Notes: a model not told the origin generated them from the letters alone. DNA of 64,000 nt from an uncultured beta proteobacterium (GCA_903886275.1 CAISLN010000038.1:124001-188000); one strand, 5' to 3'; positions 17,657 through 27,132 are shown, counted from the first letter of the stretch. A program made the numbers and translations.

Positions 17657-18323
17657 TGCATCGCCCCGCCAGATCGCCGCCGACCGCGCTGCCCTCTACC
17701 ACTGGTTTGCCCTGGCATTTTTTGCGCCCCCCACGCTGGAGCAGGTGCAGGACATGCAGCAGGGCAAGGCAGCCCATTTGCTGCAGGCGCTGGCGGCCAA
17801 CCCCGGCGCGGACATCGGCATACAGGCCATGCGCGAGCAGCTGGCAACTGGCAGTGCGGCCCATGTGGCAGGCCAGCTTGGCGCGGCCCATGCCCGACTG
17901 TTTGCGGGCGCGGGTGGCTTTGAGGCGGCCTCGCCCTACCGCTCGGTCTACAGCAGCGAGCGCGGCCTGCTGTGCCAGCAAGCCACTGCGGAGATGGAGC
18001 GCGTGTTGCGCCAGCACCGCCTGCGCCTGGAGACTAGCGTTTGCGAACCCAGCGACCACCTGTCCATCCAGCTGGAGGTGATGGCGCAACTGGCACTGCG
18101 CCTGACCGAAGCCGCTGACAAGGGCAGCACCCGACTGCGCCAGATGGAAGACGAGCAGGCCGATTTTCTGTCGGGCCAACTGCTGGCGTGGTTGCCCGAT
18201 TTTTGTCTGCGCGTGCTGGACCTGGACGCACAGGGCTATTACGCCGGACTGGCCAGCGTGCTGCTGTGCGTGGTGCAGCAGGACCTTGATTTTCTGAGCG
18301 GTTCGCGCGCTGAGCTGGCCTAG
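17649..18323 (+). CDS. torD: TorD chaperone for TorA
   Basis: TorD is a cytoplasmic chaperone that binds the TorA apoenzyme and assists molybdenum-cofactor insertion before Tat export. The all-helical sequence has the family hallmark EPSDHLSIQLEVMAQLAL, and the length (224) is normal. The order here is torC-torD-torA, unlike torCAD of E. coli. It overlaps torC, so it is co-translated. A 160-base gap with box-like sequences follows before torA. Confidence 0.88.
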   Translation: MFDASPRQIAADRAALYHWFALAFFAPPTLEQVQDMQQGKAAHLLQALAANPGADIGIQAMREQLATGSAAHVAGQLGAAHARLFAGAGGFEAASPYRSVYSSERGLLCQQATAEMERVLRQHRLRLETSVCEPSDHLSIQLEVMAQLALRLTEAADKGSTRLRQMEDEQADFLSGQLLAWLPDFCLRVLDLDAQGYYAGLASVLLCVVQQDLDFLSGSRAELA

Positions 18324-18330
18324 GTCCGCG

Positions 18331-18453
18331 GTTTTCACAACGCGTTTACAGCCTGTTGCGCCCACGCTTACCCACTGCCATAGCGCTGTTCACCCCGGGC
18401 CTTCAGACTGGCCGCAACAGGACGCCGCCCCTGTTGTGCTTCGCATCTGCGGC
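18331..18453 (+). promoter_or_regulatory. Structured torD-torA gap with possible second TorR site
   Basis: GTTTTCACAA (18331-18340) and GCGTTTACAG (18342-18351) resemble the tor box and keep the 11-base period of the torC promoter boxes; CTGTTCACCC follows at 18386. CCTGTTGCG (18352-18360) pairs exactly with CGCAACAGG (18413-18421), and CGCCGC (18423-18428) pairs with GCGGCG (18448-18453). The region could be a secondary torA promoter or an mRNA-processing element. Confidence 0.4.
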
Positions 18454-18485
18454 GGTTGGCACACATGACCTAAAGGAATTTCCAT

Positions 18486-20963
18486 ATGTCAGACACATCT
18501 CCTACAAGCCTCCCGTCGCGCTTCTCGCGTCGCGAATTCCTGGAGGCCACCAGTGCCGCCGGTGCGCTGGGCATGGTGGGCGGCTCGCTGCTGTCCTTTG
18601 GCGCGGCCGCAGCCGTGCCCGCCTCGGGCACGGTGTTGACCGGCTCGCACTGGGGTGCCTTTCGCGCCAAGGTCGAGGGTGGGCGCATGGTCGGCTACAC
18701 GCCCTGGGAAAAAGATCTGTTCCCCACCGCACAGCTCAAGGGTGTGGTGGACTCGGTCTACTCGGCCACCCGCATCAAGTACCCCATGGTGCGCCGCTCC
18801 TACCTTGAAAAAGGCCCAGGCACCGACAACGCCAACCGGGGCAACGGCGACTTTGTGCGCGTCACCTGGGACCAGGCGCTGGACCTGGTGAGCAAGGAGC
18901 TAGGACGCATTGAAAAGACCTACGGCCCGGCCGCAACCTATGCCGGCTCCTACGGCTGGATGAGCCCGGGCAAGCTGCACAACTGCCAGAACCTGCTGCG
19001 CCGCATGCTCAAACTCAAGGGCGGCTTTGTGAACAGCTCGGGCGATTTTTCTACCGGTGCCTCGCAGGTGATCATGCCCCACGTGATGGGCACGCTGGAG
19101 GTGTACGAGCAACAAACGGCCTGGCCGGTGGTGGTGGACAAATCGGAGCTGGTGGTGTTCTGGGGCGCCAATCCCATGCTGACCAACCAGATCGGCTGGA
19201 CGATTGCCGACCACGATGGCTATGCCGGCCTCAAGGCCTTGAAGGACTCCGGCAAAAAGGTCATTTGCATAGACCCTGAAAAGACCGACACCTGCACCTA
19301 CCTCAACGCCGAGTGGCTGGCGCCCAAGCCGCAGACCGATGTGGCGATGATGCTGGGCATTGCCCACACCCTGGTGGCCGAGAAGCTGCACGACACCAAG
19401 TTCCTGGCCACCTACACCAGCGGCTTTGACAAGTTCCTGCCCTACCTGATGGGCGAGTCTGACAAGACCCCCAAGACCGCCGAATGGGCCTCTGCCATTT
19501 GCGGCATACCGGCCGCTGCCATCAAGGACCTGGCCCGGCGCTTTGCCAAGAACCGCACCATGCTGGCCAGTGGTTGGTCGATGCAGCGTCAGCACCATGG
19601 CGAGCAGGTGCATTGGATGCTGGTGACGCTGGCTTCGATGCTGGGCCAGATCGGTCTGCCCGGCGGCGGCTTTGGCCTGAGCTACCACTATGCCAATGGC
19701 GGCGCACCGAGTTCGGACAGCCCTGCCATGTCCGGCATCACCGATGGCGGCAAGGCCGTCGCCGGTGCGGCCTGGCTGACGGCCAACGGCGCGGCCAGCA
19801 TTCCTTGTGCGCGCGTGGTGGACATGCTGCTCAACCCGGGCAAGTCGTTTGACTACAACGGCAAGACCGAAAAGTACCCCGATGTGCACATGGCCTATTG
19901 GGTGGGCGGCAATCCCTTTGGACACCAGCAGGACCGCAACCGCATGGTCAAGGCCTTCCAAAAACTCGACACCTTTATCGTGCAAGACTTTCAGTGGACC
20001 GCCACTGCACGCCATGCCGACATCGTGCTGCCGGCCACCACCGCCTTTGAGCGCAACGACATCGAGCATGTGGGCGACTATTCGATGCGCGCCATCATGG
20101 CCATGAAGAAAGTGGTGGAGCCGCTGTTTGAGGCGCGCAACGACTATGACATTTTTGCCGGCATCGCCAAGCGCCTGGGCAAGGAAAAAGAGTTCACCGA
20201 AGGCAAGAGCGAGATGGACTGGATTCGCTCCTTCTACGAGGCAGCCCTGGCCCAGGCCAAGGCCAAGAAGGTGGAGATGCCGAGCTTTGACGCCTTCTGG
20301 AATGGCACCGGGGTGGTTGAGTTTCCTATCTCTGCGGCCGCCAAGGCCTTTGTGCGCCATGCCAAGTTCCGGGAAGATCCGCTGCTCAATCCGCTGGGCA
20401 CGCCGAGCGGAAAGATCGAAATCTTCTCGCGCAACATCGAGAAAATGGCCTATGACGACTGCCCCCCGCACCCGACCTGGATGGAGCCTGTGGAGCGCCT
20501 GGGCGGCCCCAAGACCAAGTACCCGCTGCACATTGCCACCAGCCATTCCAAGGGCCGTCTGCATTCGCAGCTCTGCGGCACCGTGATGCGTGAGACCTAT
20601 GCGGTGGCCGGTCGCGAACCCTGCATGATCAACACGGACGATGCCAAGGCCCGAGGCATCCAGAGCGGCGATGTGGTGCGGGTCTTTAACGACCGTGGCC
20701 AGATCCTCGCCGGCGCCAAGGTGACCAATGCCATCCGGCCCGGAGTGATCCGGGTCAGCGAAGGCGGCTGGTACGACCCGGCCGAGCCAGGCAAGCCCGG
20801 CAGCCTGGACCGCTACGGTGACGTCAACGTGCTGACGGTGGACATGGGAACTTCCAAATTGGGCCAGGGCAACTGCGGTCATACTGCGGTGGGCAACGTC
20901 GAGAAGTACAAGGGTGCAGCACCGAAGACCAGCGTCTTTACGGCACCTCGCGGCGCCGCCTGA
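18486..20963 (+). CDS. torA: TMAO reductase TorA (molybdoenzyme)
   Basis: This is the periplasmic terminal reductase reducing trimethylamine N-oxide to trimethylamine. A twin-arginine signal (SRREFLEATSAAGALGMVGG) starts near residue 14. The body is that of the DMSO-reductase family: WGAFRAKVEGGRMV near the start, the SYGWMSPGKLHN segment with the expected Mo-ligand serine, and IVLPATTAFERND. The cofactor-binding C-terminal domain includes SHSKGRLHSQLCGT and GNCGHTAVGN. There is no N-terminal iron-sulfur motif, as expected for TorA/DorA. The 825-residue length is normal. AAAGGA precedes the ATG. A DMSO-reducing DorA-type specificity is possible but the tor context argues against it. Confidence 0.92.
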   Translation: MSDTSPTSLPSRFSRREFLEATSAAGALGMVGGSLLSFGAAAAVPASGTVLTGSHWGAFRAKVEGGRMVGYTPWEKDLFPTAQLKGVVDSVYSATRIKYPMVRRSYLEKGPGTDNANRGNGDFVRVTWDQALDLVSKELGRIEKTYGPAATYAGSYGWMSPGKLHNCQNLLRRMLKLKGGFVNSSGDFSTGASQVIMPHVMGTLEVYEQQTAWPVVVDKSELVVFWGANPMLTNQIGWTIADHDGYAGLKALKDSGKKVICIDPEKTDTCTYLNAEWLAPKPQTDVAMMLGIAHTLVAEKLHDTKFLATYTSGFDKFLPYLMGESDKTPKTAEWASAICGIPAAAIKDLARRFAKNRTMLASGWSMQRQHHGEQVHWMLVTLASMLGQIGLPGGGFGLSYHYANGGAPSSDSPAMSGITDGGKAVAGAAWLTANGAASIPCARVVDMLLNPGKSFDYNGKTEKYPDVHMAYWVGGNPFGHQQDRNRMVKAFQKLDTFIVQDFQWTATARHADIVLPATTAFERNDIEHVGDYSMRAIMAMKKVVEPLFEARNDYDIFAGIAKRLGKEKEFTEGKSEMDWIRSFYEAALAQAKAKKVEMPSFDAFWNGTGVVEFPISAAAKAFVRHAKFREDPLLNPLGTPSGKIEIFSRNIEKMAYDDCPPHPTWMEPVERLGGPKTKYPLHIATSHSKGRLHSQLCGTVMRETYAVAGREPCMINTDDAKARGIQSGDVVRVFNDRGQILAGAKVTNAIRPGVIRVSEGGWYDPAEPGKPGSLDRYGDVNVLTVDMGTSKLGQGNCGHTAVGNVEKYKGAAPKTSVFTAPRGAA

Positions 20964-20988
20964 TTGAACCCACGCCACCGGCGCTCAC

Positions 20989-21013
20989 GCAAGGCAGGCC
21001 TGCCCTGCCTTGC
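20989..21013 (+). other. Strong intercistronic hairpin, torA-torS-like gap
   Basis: GCAAGGCAGG (20989-20998) pairs perfectly with CCTGCCTTGC (21004-21013) around a 5-base loop and is followed by an A-tract, not a T-tract. It is thus not a classical terminator on the plus strand. It could stabilise the 3' end of a processed torCDA message while lowering expression of the sensor gene. Confidence 0.6.
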
Positions 21014-21036
21014 AAAAAAAACCAAGCAGGTATTCC

Positions 21037-23439
21037 ATGCAAGCGTTGATTGTGCTGATCTCCCAGCGGGAGGACTGGCTGGTGGATCAGACCATTGACT
21101 ATGCCAGGCGCTATGGCTACTTGCCCTATACCTCGACGCTGGTGGAGGCCTGGCGCGCCTCCATCAGCGGCCTGTCGGGGCCTTTGATGAAGGCGCTGGC
21201 GCAATACGAGGAGGCGCCGCAACTGACGGCCGAAGAACACCACGAGGAATCCATCACCGCCTACGGCATTGAGGCGGCGCGCAGGCACCGCTCACGCGGC
21301 ATTACCCTGGCGCTCTTTATGGGGCTGATGAAGTACTACCGCCAGTCCTATGTGGACCTGATCTCGCAAGGTGAACTGCCCCCAGCCCGGTTGCCGCGCT
21401 ACCGCGAATTTGTGGACCGTTTTTTTGACCGTATGGAAATCGGCTTTTGCAGCGAATGGGCAGCGCAAAAAGAAGGCGCGCTCTTGCTCGACGCGCAGAC
21501 AAAAAACGCCAGCCTGACGCATGAGAAAAACAAGTACCTGACCATTTTTGAGAGCCTCAAGGACCCGGTCATTCTGCTCGACCGGGCCGGTCAAATAGAC
21601 AACACCAACCAGGCCGCCAGCGCGCTGTTTGGTGGCTCGGCGGTGGCGGGTGCCGGCTACTACGGCAGCAATCCTCTGCCCCTGCTCGAAGGGGCCTTGG
21701 CCGCATTGGCCGAACAGGGTGGCGAGCAGGTGTTGATGACTTCGCGGGGACTGCGCTGCTTCGAGGTCAAGGCGCAGACCATGCTCGACGTGAGCGATAA
21801 GTTTGCCGGCACCGTGTTGATCCTCAACGATGTCACCGACTACAAGCAGGCCCAGCAATTGGCCGAGCAGGCCAACCACACCAAGTCGGCGTTTCTGGCC
21901 TCCATGAGCCACGAGATCCGCACCCCCATTTTGGGCATAGTCGGCATGACCGCGCTGCTGCGCGACACCGCGCTCGACGCCAGGCAGGCCGGCTATGTCC
22001 GCACCATCGCCACCTCGGGCGAGATGCTGTTCTCGCTGATTTCCGACATCCTGGACTACTCCAAGATCGAGGCCGGTGTGCTGGAGGTGGAGGTCACCGC
22101 TTTTGGCGTCCAGTCTCTCCTAGACGACGTGATGGCCCTGATGGTGCCTGCCGCTGCGGCCAAGGGACTGGCGCTGAACGCGGCGATAGACCCCGCACTG
22201 CCCTGCCTGGTGCGCGGTGACTTCAACAAGCTGCGCCAGATACTGCTCAACCTGGTCAACAACGCCGTCAAGTTCACCGAGGCGGGCGCCATTGCGGTAC
22301 AGGCCGAGGCCGCCGGAGGCTACCTGCGCTTTGCGGTCAGGGACACGGGCATTGGCATTTCCGAGAGCGGGCAAACCCATTTGTTCAGCGCCTTTGTGCA
22401 GGCCGATCGCTCGGTCTCGCGCCGCTTCGGTGGCACCGGTCTGGGCCTGGCCATTTGCCGCAAACTGGTGACTGCCTTGGGTGGCGAGATTGGCCTGCAA
22501 AGCCAGGTAAACCAGGGCAGCCTGTTCTGGTTCCAGGTGCCACTCGATGCGGTTGCGCAGCCAGGCGTTGCAGCGGCGCAAGCCATGCAGGGTCCGGGCA
22601 CCGTCTACGACATCTTGCTGGTCGAAGACAACGAGATCAACCGCCTGGTGGCCTGTGGCCTGCTGGACCGTGCGGGGCACAGGGTGCAGGCGGTGGGCAC
22701 TGGCAGCGAGGCATTGGCAATGCTGGAACAGGAACGCTTTGACATCGTGCTGATGGACCTGAACCTGCCCGGACTCAGCGGCCTGGAGACCATAGCCTGC
22801 ATGCGCCGCCACCCCGATGCGCGCATTGCACGCCTCCCCATTTTGGTGGTCTCGGCGCTGGTCACCAAGGATGGCATTGCCGACTGCCTGAGCGCCGGAG
22901 CCAATGCGTTTTTGGGCAAACCCTACAAGCCCGAGCAGCTCGATGTGACGGTGCGCGCCACCCTGCGCGCTGGTACTGGCTTAGCTGGCGCGCAGCTCTT
23001 GCCGTCCGAGGCTGCGGTGCGGCCACCGAGCTTGCCGACACTGGACCCGGGTCCGTTACAGGAGCATGTGGCGCAGCTGGGACTGGAGGTGAGCGGGCGC
23101 ATTGTGGTCCTCTTTATCGAGACCGTGCCCACCATCCTTGCCGCCGCCCTGCAGGATTTTCAGGCCGGGCAGCAGGCCCAGGTGGTGCGCGCGGCGCACC
23201 GCATCAAGAGCTCGGCTTCGACCCTGGGCCTGTGCCAATTGGCCGCGTTGGCACAGGCCTTGGAGACGCAGGTGGTGCACGGCAGTGCGCAGCAGGTGGA
23301 GCCGTTGTTGGCGCAGTTGCAGCCCTGCCTGGCCCAGGCCACTGAAGCCTTGCAAGCCCTGCTGGCGCAGTTGCGCCGGCCGTCCACCGATGCAGCCCTG
23401 CGCTGCCCACCCAACCCTCCACTGCAAAGGCGCATATGA
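21037..23439 (+). CDS. Cytoplasmic TorS-like hybrid histidine kinase with HPt
   Basis: Domain order is: a helical N-terminal domain (1-165, RsbRD-N-like by impression); a PAS-like domain (~170-265, [28 protein letters not shown]); HisKA with His292 in SMSHEIRTP; HATPase with DTGIGIS and [10 protein letters not shown]; a receiver with Asp574 in VLMDLNLPG; and an HPt with His721 in [12 protein letters not shown]. This is the TorS phosphorelay layout. However, no transmembrane helix is visible and no torT gene is near, so sensing must be intracellular. ATG 21037 is preferred, as TTG 21010 lies in a hairpin. The ATG of mobB overlaps its stop. Confidence 0.82.
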   Translation: MQALIVLISQREDWLVDQTIDYARRYGYLPYTSTLVEAWRASISGLSGPLMKALAQYEEAPQLTAEEHHEESITAYGIEAARRHRSRGITLALFMGLMKYYRQSYVDLISQGELPPARLPRYREFVDRFFDRMEIGFCSEWAAQKEGALLLDAQTKNASLTHEKNKYLTIFESLKDPVILLDRAGQIDNTNQAASALFGGSAVAGAGYYGSNPLPLLEGALAALAEQGGEQVLMTSRGLRCFEVKAQTMLDVSDKFAGTVLILNDVTDYKQAQQLAEQANHTKSAFLASMSHEIRTPILGIVGMTALLRDTALDARQAGYVRTIATSGEMLFSLISDILDYSKIEAGVLEVEVTAFGVQSLLDDVMALMVPAAAAKGLALNAAIDPALPCLVRGDFNKLRQILLNLVNNAVKFTEAGAIAVQAEAAGGYLRFAVRDTGIGISESGQTHLFSAFVQADRSVSRRFGGTGLGLAICRKLVTALGGEIGLQSQVNQGSLFWFQVPLDAVAQPGVAAAQAMQGPGTVYDILLVEDNEINRLVACGLLDRAGHRVQAVGTGSEALAMLEQERFDIVLMDLNLPGLSGLETIACMRRHPDARIARLPILVVSALVTKDGIADCLSAGANAFLGKPYKPEQLDVTVRATLRAGTGLAGAQLLPSEAAVRPPSLPTLDPGPLQEHVAQLGLEVSGRIVVLFIETVPTILAAALQDFQAGQQAQVVRAAHRIKSSASTLGLCQLAALAQALETQVVHGSAQQVEPLLAQLQPCLAQATEALQALLAQLRRPSTDAALRCPPNPPLQRRI

Positions 23440-23933
23440 AAATTTTTGGCATTGCCGGTCACTCCGGTATGGGCAAGACCACGTTGCTGGAAAAGCTGGT
23501 GCCCGAGATCGCCTCGCGCGGTCTGGTGGTGTCGCTCATCAAGCACAGCCACAAGAACATCGACATAGACCGCCCCGGCAAGGACTCTTATCGCCTGCGC
23601 GAATCGGGTTGCAAGGAGGTGCTGTTGCTGGGCAATGACCGCTGGGCCCTGATGCATGAACTGCGCGGCGCGCAGGAGCCCTCGCTGGACTATTTGCTGG
23701 ACCGCATGCAGCACTGCGACCTGGTCCTGATCGAAGGCTTCAAGAGCGGCGGCTTTCCCAAGCTGGAGGTGTGGCGCGAGGGGCAGGGCAAGGGCACGCT
23801 GTGGCCCGACTGGCCCGGCATCGCCGCAGTGGCCTGCGACACCGCACTGACCGACCTGCAACTGCCCACCCTGCACTTGGCGCACACCCCTTCCATTGCC
23901 GACTTTGTCCTGCAACATGCCGTGGTGCGCTAG
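23436..23933 (+). CDS. mobB: Molybdopterin-guanine dinucleotide biosynthesis protein MobB
   Basis: A P-loop protein with Walker A GHSGMGKTTLLEKL at the N-terminus, the family segment SLIKHSHKNIDIDRPGKDSYRLRESG and the LVLIEGFK motif. MobB aids guanylation of the molybdenum cofactor, which TorA needs as bis-MGD. The start overlaps the kinase stop as ATGA, tying cofactor maturation to the tor unit. The length of 165 is typical. Confidence 0.9.
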   Translation: MKIFGIAGHSGMGKTTLLEKLVPEIASRGLVVSLIKHSHKNIDIDRPGKDSYRLRESGCKEVLLLGNDRWALMHELRGAQEPSLDYLLDRMQHCDLVLIEGFKSGGFPKLEVWREGQGKGTLWPDWPGIAAVACDTALTDLQLPTLHLAHTPSIADFVLQHAVVR

Positions 23934-23947
23934 CAAAAGGCCAGCCC

Positions 23948-25327
23948 CTACGGTGCCGACATAGGCGGCAACTGCGGCGTCAGGCTGGAAATCCAGCCCA
24001 GAACCTGCAGGCCCTTTACTTCCAAGGTGTTGGCGTTCAGCGTCGCCTCCCTGATGTCAAAAAATCCCAAGGCTGTGGCCTGGTCCAGATTCTGCCGGTC
24101 TTGCTGTGACCAGTTGGCCGTTATGCGGAGGTCGCGGATGGCGATGAACGATGTCGGCAACAGGGGGAACATGCCGGGGTTGTTGTTGCCTGAACCAGTT
24201 GAATACTCGCCAGCCTGGGTGCCGAACATGTACCAGCCTTTCATCTTAAGCAGTGCGAGCTTGAACCAGCTGCGCTCGATATTCACCCTGCAGTACCGGA
24301 ACGAGATGCTGAAGCCGTCGCTGCTGCCGGCTGGCTTCGCCGGCAGCGCATGGTTGATCAGGCTGGTGAGCGCATAGCGGTTGGCCACGCCCACGGGGCC
24401 GAGGTCGAGCTTCCTCTGCGTCAAGTCCAGCGCTTGGATCTGCTTGTCGAGCTTGTATTTGCTGTAAGAACTCGCGGGAATTTTTTTCTGAATGAACAGA
24501 TTCTGGATCTCTGCGGCAACGGCATTGGCAACCGGCGCAGGCGCTCTGAGCAGCGCGGCGTTGGCCGGTGCAACAGCCCTCACCTGGGCCGCGGCCGGCA
24601 TGGCTGAAACCGCTGCAGCGCTTCGCACACTTGTCGCTTGAATCCGCTCTTTGGCCGGCATCACCGCCTTGGCTGCCAAGCCCTGTTGCTGCTGAGTGAC
24701 CGACTGCTGCGCCATGCGCTTGACCGTATGGGCGCTTGCGGCACTGGTCGGCCTGAGCTTCCACAGGCCCTGGTTGAGCAGCGCCAGGCCGCCTGCCTTC
24801 ACGAACTGTGCGCTCGGCGCCGCTGGCTTGGTATCGCCCGACTGCATGGAGAAGGTCGGCCAGGACGGTGCTGCGGCTTCGTCGTACCAATTGGCCGGCG
24901 TTGCCAGGCAAGGGTAGTAGAAGACGTTGGGATCAACCGAGCTGCCGGTCTTGGCCTGCAAAAATTCATACTGCGCATCGCCAAACAATTTGTACATCGG
25001 ATTGCTGCCTATCGTGTCAGGCGTGCTTGCGCCAGGGATAGCGCCGGTGAGCAATATCTCATAGAGGTCGTCCACTTCGAGCCCGGAGTTCTGAAAAAAA
25101 GGCTTGCTGAGCTCAGGGGCGATGTTGGCCAAATAAGAGAACGTTTCCTTGGCCACTTGGGGATCGTAGGGCCCGCTCGGGTTGCCGGCCGGTTTGAAGT
25201 CTTGCGCAGAGAGTGAAAATCCGGGCCACGCCATCTGCATGACGATAGAAGGATTCGCGTCCGTCATGTTGAGCAGCTTGGCCAGCTCGTCATAGACCGC
25301 GCAGATGAAGTCGGTGGCATTGGGCAT
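23948..25327 (-). CDS. Unknown protein, paralog B of an adjacent pair
   Basis: I do not recognise this 459-residue protein. It is homologous along its length to the product of the gene upstream on its strand. Both share an N-terminal PGxS.xxxDF ... NIAPELSKPFFQNSG ... LLTGAIPG region. Both share a C-terminal domain: FRYCRVNIERSWFK, GWYMFGTQAGEYSTGS, FPLLPTSFIAIRDLRI, NWSQQDR, LQVLGWISSLTPQLPP. The middle (about 185-290) is a low-complexity Ala/Gln/Val linker. No signal peptide or membrane helix is seen. AAAGG lies 7 nt before the ATG at 25327. The gap to the upstream gene is 83 bases, so the two probably form an operon. Confidence 0.65.
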   Translation of the reverse strand: MPNATDFICAVYDELAKLLNMTDANPSIVMQMAWPGFSLSAQDFKPAGNPSGPYDPQVAKETFSYLANIAPELSKPFFQNSGLEVDDLYEILLTGAIPGASTPDTIGSNPMYKLFGDAQYEFLQAKTGSSVDPNVFYYPCLATPANWYDEAAAPSWPTFSMQSGDTKPAAPSAQFVKAGGLALLNQGLWKLRPTSAASAHTVKRMAQQSVTQQQQGLAAKAVMPAKERIQATSVRSAAAVSAMPAAAQVRAVAPANAALLRAPAPVANAVAAEIQNLFIQKKIPASSYSKYKLDKQIQALDLTQRKLDLGPVGVANRYALTSLINHALPAKPAGSSDGFSISFRYCRVNIERSWFKLALLKMKGWYMFGTQAGEYSTGSGNNNPGMFPLLPTSFIAIRDLRITANWSQQDRQNLDQATALGFFDIREATLNANTLEVKGLQVLGWISSLTPQLPPMSAP

Positions 25328-25410
25328 GGAGAACCTTTCGAGGGAAACATTGTTGATTCAGGGCGGCCCCCAACGGAGCCGCCCATGCTGTTCTCAAACC
25401 ATTGGTGCCA

Positions 25411-26805
25411 TCAGGCCGGCGGGCAGTAGGGCACAACCTGGCTGATGAAGCCCATGATTTGCACACCCGGAACGGTGATCGTTCCGCCGGCCATGGCCGA
25501 GGTGAAGGTTTGCTTGGAACTCGAATGGGCATAGCTGCCAGAGATCGAGAACGGCCCTATACCGAAGCCACCACCGCCGCTGGTCTTCGAGGTGATCAGC
25601 TCCCAGTCGGACTTGGACCAGGTAGCGCCTATCACGATCTTGCGCGCCACCACAAACGAGGTCGGCAACAGCGGCATCATCGCGCTGTCCTGCGCGCTCT
25701 TGCTGCCGTTGGAAACCATGCCCTTCTTGTACAGATTGCCCAGATCCCAGCCCTTGGTACCGAGCAGGCTGTAGTTCATCCAAGGGCGCCGAATGGTAAC
25801 CAGCGTGTACTCAAAGCTCACCCACAGACCACTGGTTTCCGAACTGGACTGCTGATGCGAGGAGGAATGGCCCGCAGAGCCGCCTATGCTGAAAAGCCCA
25901 AGGTTAAAACCGGCAGAGCCACCATAGGATGTGTAGTCGGATGAGGCGCTGCTTGCCACATTGCTGGAGCGCGAATCGAAGGTGGTCCAGCCGCTCGATG
26001 TGCTGCTGCTGCTGTACCAGTCGGAGGGCAGCAGGGAGACGCGCTCGATTTTTGGCGACAGGCCAGTACCCGTGTCATTGAGCACCACGCCATAGCCTTC
26101 GAACAAATCCTGCGCCTGCTTCCAGGCGAGTTGCAGCGCATTTTGTGTAGAGGTTGTCTTGATCGCTAGGTTCTGTTCAACCTTGCTGGCATCTTCGGCA
26201 CGCCAGCGGTCATAGGTCGTCTTGACCGGAATCTGCAGCGTGGTCGCAACCATGGGCCAGGTGTTTCTTCCGGTAGCTGTCTTCTGCGCTTCCATATAGG
26301 CTCCGATATAGGCGATGCGCGCATTGTTATAGGCCGACTGGTTGTCCAGATAGTCGCGATAGACCTGTGACTCCATCTTCTTTTGGGTAACTTCTCCGGT
26401 ATCGGGGTCGGTCACGTTGACCATGCGAAACAGGTAGTTCTCTGCATCCTTCAATTGCTTTTCTACGGCCGGGTTTGGGGCCTGTGCCGGAATGTGGACG
26501 CCAGTGAGTATCTGCTTGTATATCTCGCTGACCTTGCGGCCGCTGTCGGTATAGAAAGACGACATCTTGGGGGCGACGTCCACCAGTTCAGCGGCATTGA
26601 TCGCGGCGTCCTGGCTGCCGCCTTTGCCGGGAGTCCAAGCGTTACGGAAGTCGGCAGAGTTAATTGCCAGGCCCGGCTTCATCATGGACAGCACGGTAGA
26701 GGCAGCCGGAGCTACGGGCTTTCCACCGGGCTCAGCCTGTGTGACGGAACTGAAAATGTTATCGAAGATACTTTGGATAAGTTTGGATATCTCGGCTTGT
26801 GTCAT
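25411..26805 (-). CDS. Unknown protein, paralog A of an adjacent pair
   Basis: A 464-residue product, full-length paralog of the following gene. Shared landmarks are MMKPGLAINSADFRNA, DVAPKMSSFYTDSG, QILTGVHIP, FEYTLVTIRRPWMNYSLL, GWDLGNLYKKG and MPLLPTSFVVARKIVI. It differs by two Ser/Gly-rich segments: SSSSTSSGWTTFDSRSS and GGGGFGIGPFSISGSYAHSS. Their alternating polar and hydrophobic residues could form amphipathic beta-hairpins, as in some pore-forming proteins; that is speculation. There is no signal peptide. ATG 26805 has GAGGA upstream and is preferred over the GTG/ATG region at 26835. Function unknown. Confidence 0.65.
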   Translation of the reverse strand: MTQAEISKLIQSIFDNIFSSVTQAEPGGKPVAPAASTVLSMMKPGLAINSADFRNAWTPGKGGSQDAAINAAELVDVAPKMSSFYTDSGRKVSEIYKQILTGVHIPAQAPNPAVEKQLKDAENYLFRMVNVTDPDTGEVTQKKMESQVYRDYLDNQSAYNNARIAYIGAYMEAQKTATGRNTWPMVATTLQIPVKTTYDRWRAEDASKVEQNLAIKTTSTQNALQLAWKQAQDLFEGYGVVLNDTGTGLSPKIERVSLLPSDWYSSSSTSSGWTTFDSRSSNVASSASSDYTSYGGSAGFNLGLFSIGGSAGHSSSHQQSSSETSGLWVSFEYTLVTIRRPWMNYSLLGTKGWDLGNLYKKGMVSNGSKSAQDSAMMPLLPTSFVVARKIVIGATWSKSDWELITSKTSGGGGFGIGPFSISGSYAHSSSKQTFTSAMAGGTITVPGVQIMGFISQVVPYCPPA

Positions 26806-27132
26806 GGTTACAGTCCTCTTTGGGTAGTTGCACATTTGTGGTGTGTTGTAGTGCTATCGAATAGCCCACTCCACCGGGCCATTCTTTTGCTTTGGCATAT
26901 TTGAAGCTTGTGAATTGGCAAATATCTTTACTCCCTCTGCTTCTTGCTTCGCGCGCAGCGTGTGACAGCTGTCGCACATGGGGCTGTGACAGCTGTCACC
27001 CTGTGACAGCTGCGCGCCCATCGCAGATCGATAGGAATCAAGCACTTACGCGCGATCGCGCCCTGGCACGGATATTGACTCTATGGATGCAGCAGGCCCA
27101 CCTTGAGGCCGGCACCACAGGAGACACAAGCA
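26806..27132. other. Divergent intergenic region with repeat
   Basis: This ~330-base gap separates the unknown pair from the divergent monooxygenase gene. It contains the second copy of the hairpin repeat and a further partial TGTGACAGCT unit at 27002-27011. No gene is supported. Promoters for both flanking genes must lie here, but none was clear enough to mark. Confidence 0.45.
26962..26999. repeat. Dispersed hairpin repeat, copy 2
   Basis: GTGACAGCTGTCGCA (26962-26976) pairs with TGTGACAGCTGTCAC (26985-26999) at 14 of 15 positions, loop CATGGGGC. Relative to copy 1 at 15573-15610, one stem pair has changed from T-A to C-G, keeping the helix. Confidence 0.65.

Noticed and set aside
18900..20978. 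692-codon minus-strand ORF opposite torA
   Set aside because: Antisense shadow of torA, rich in His/Gly/Val, without any known domain.
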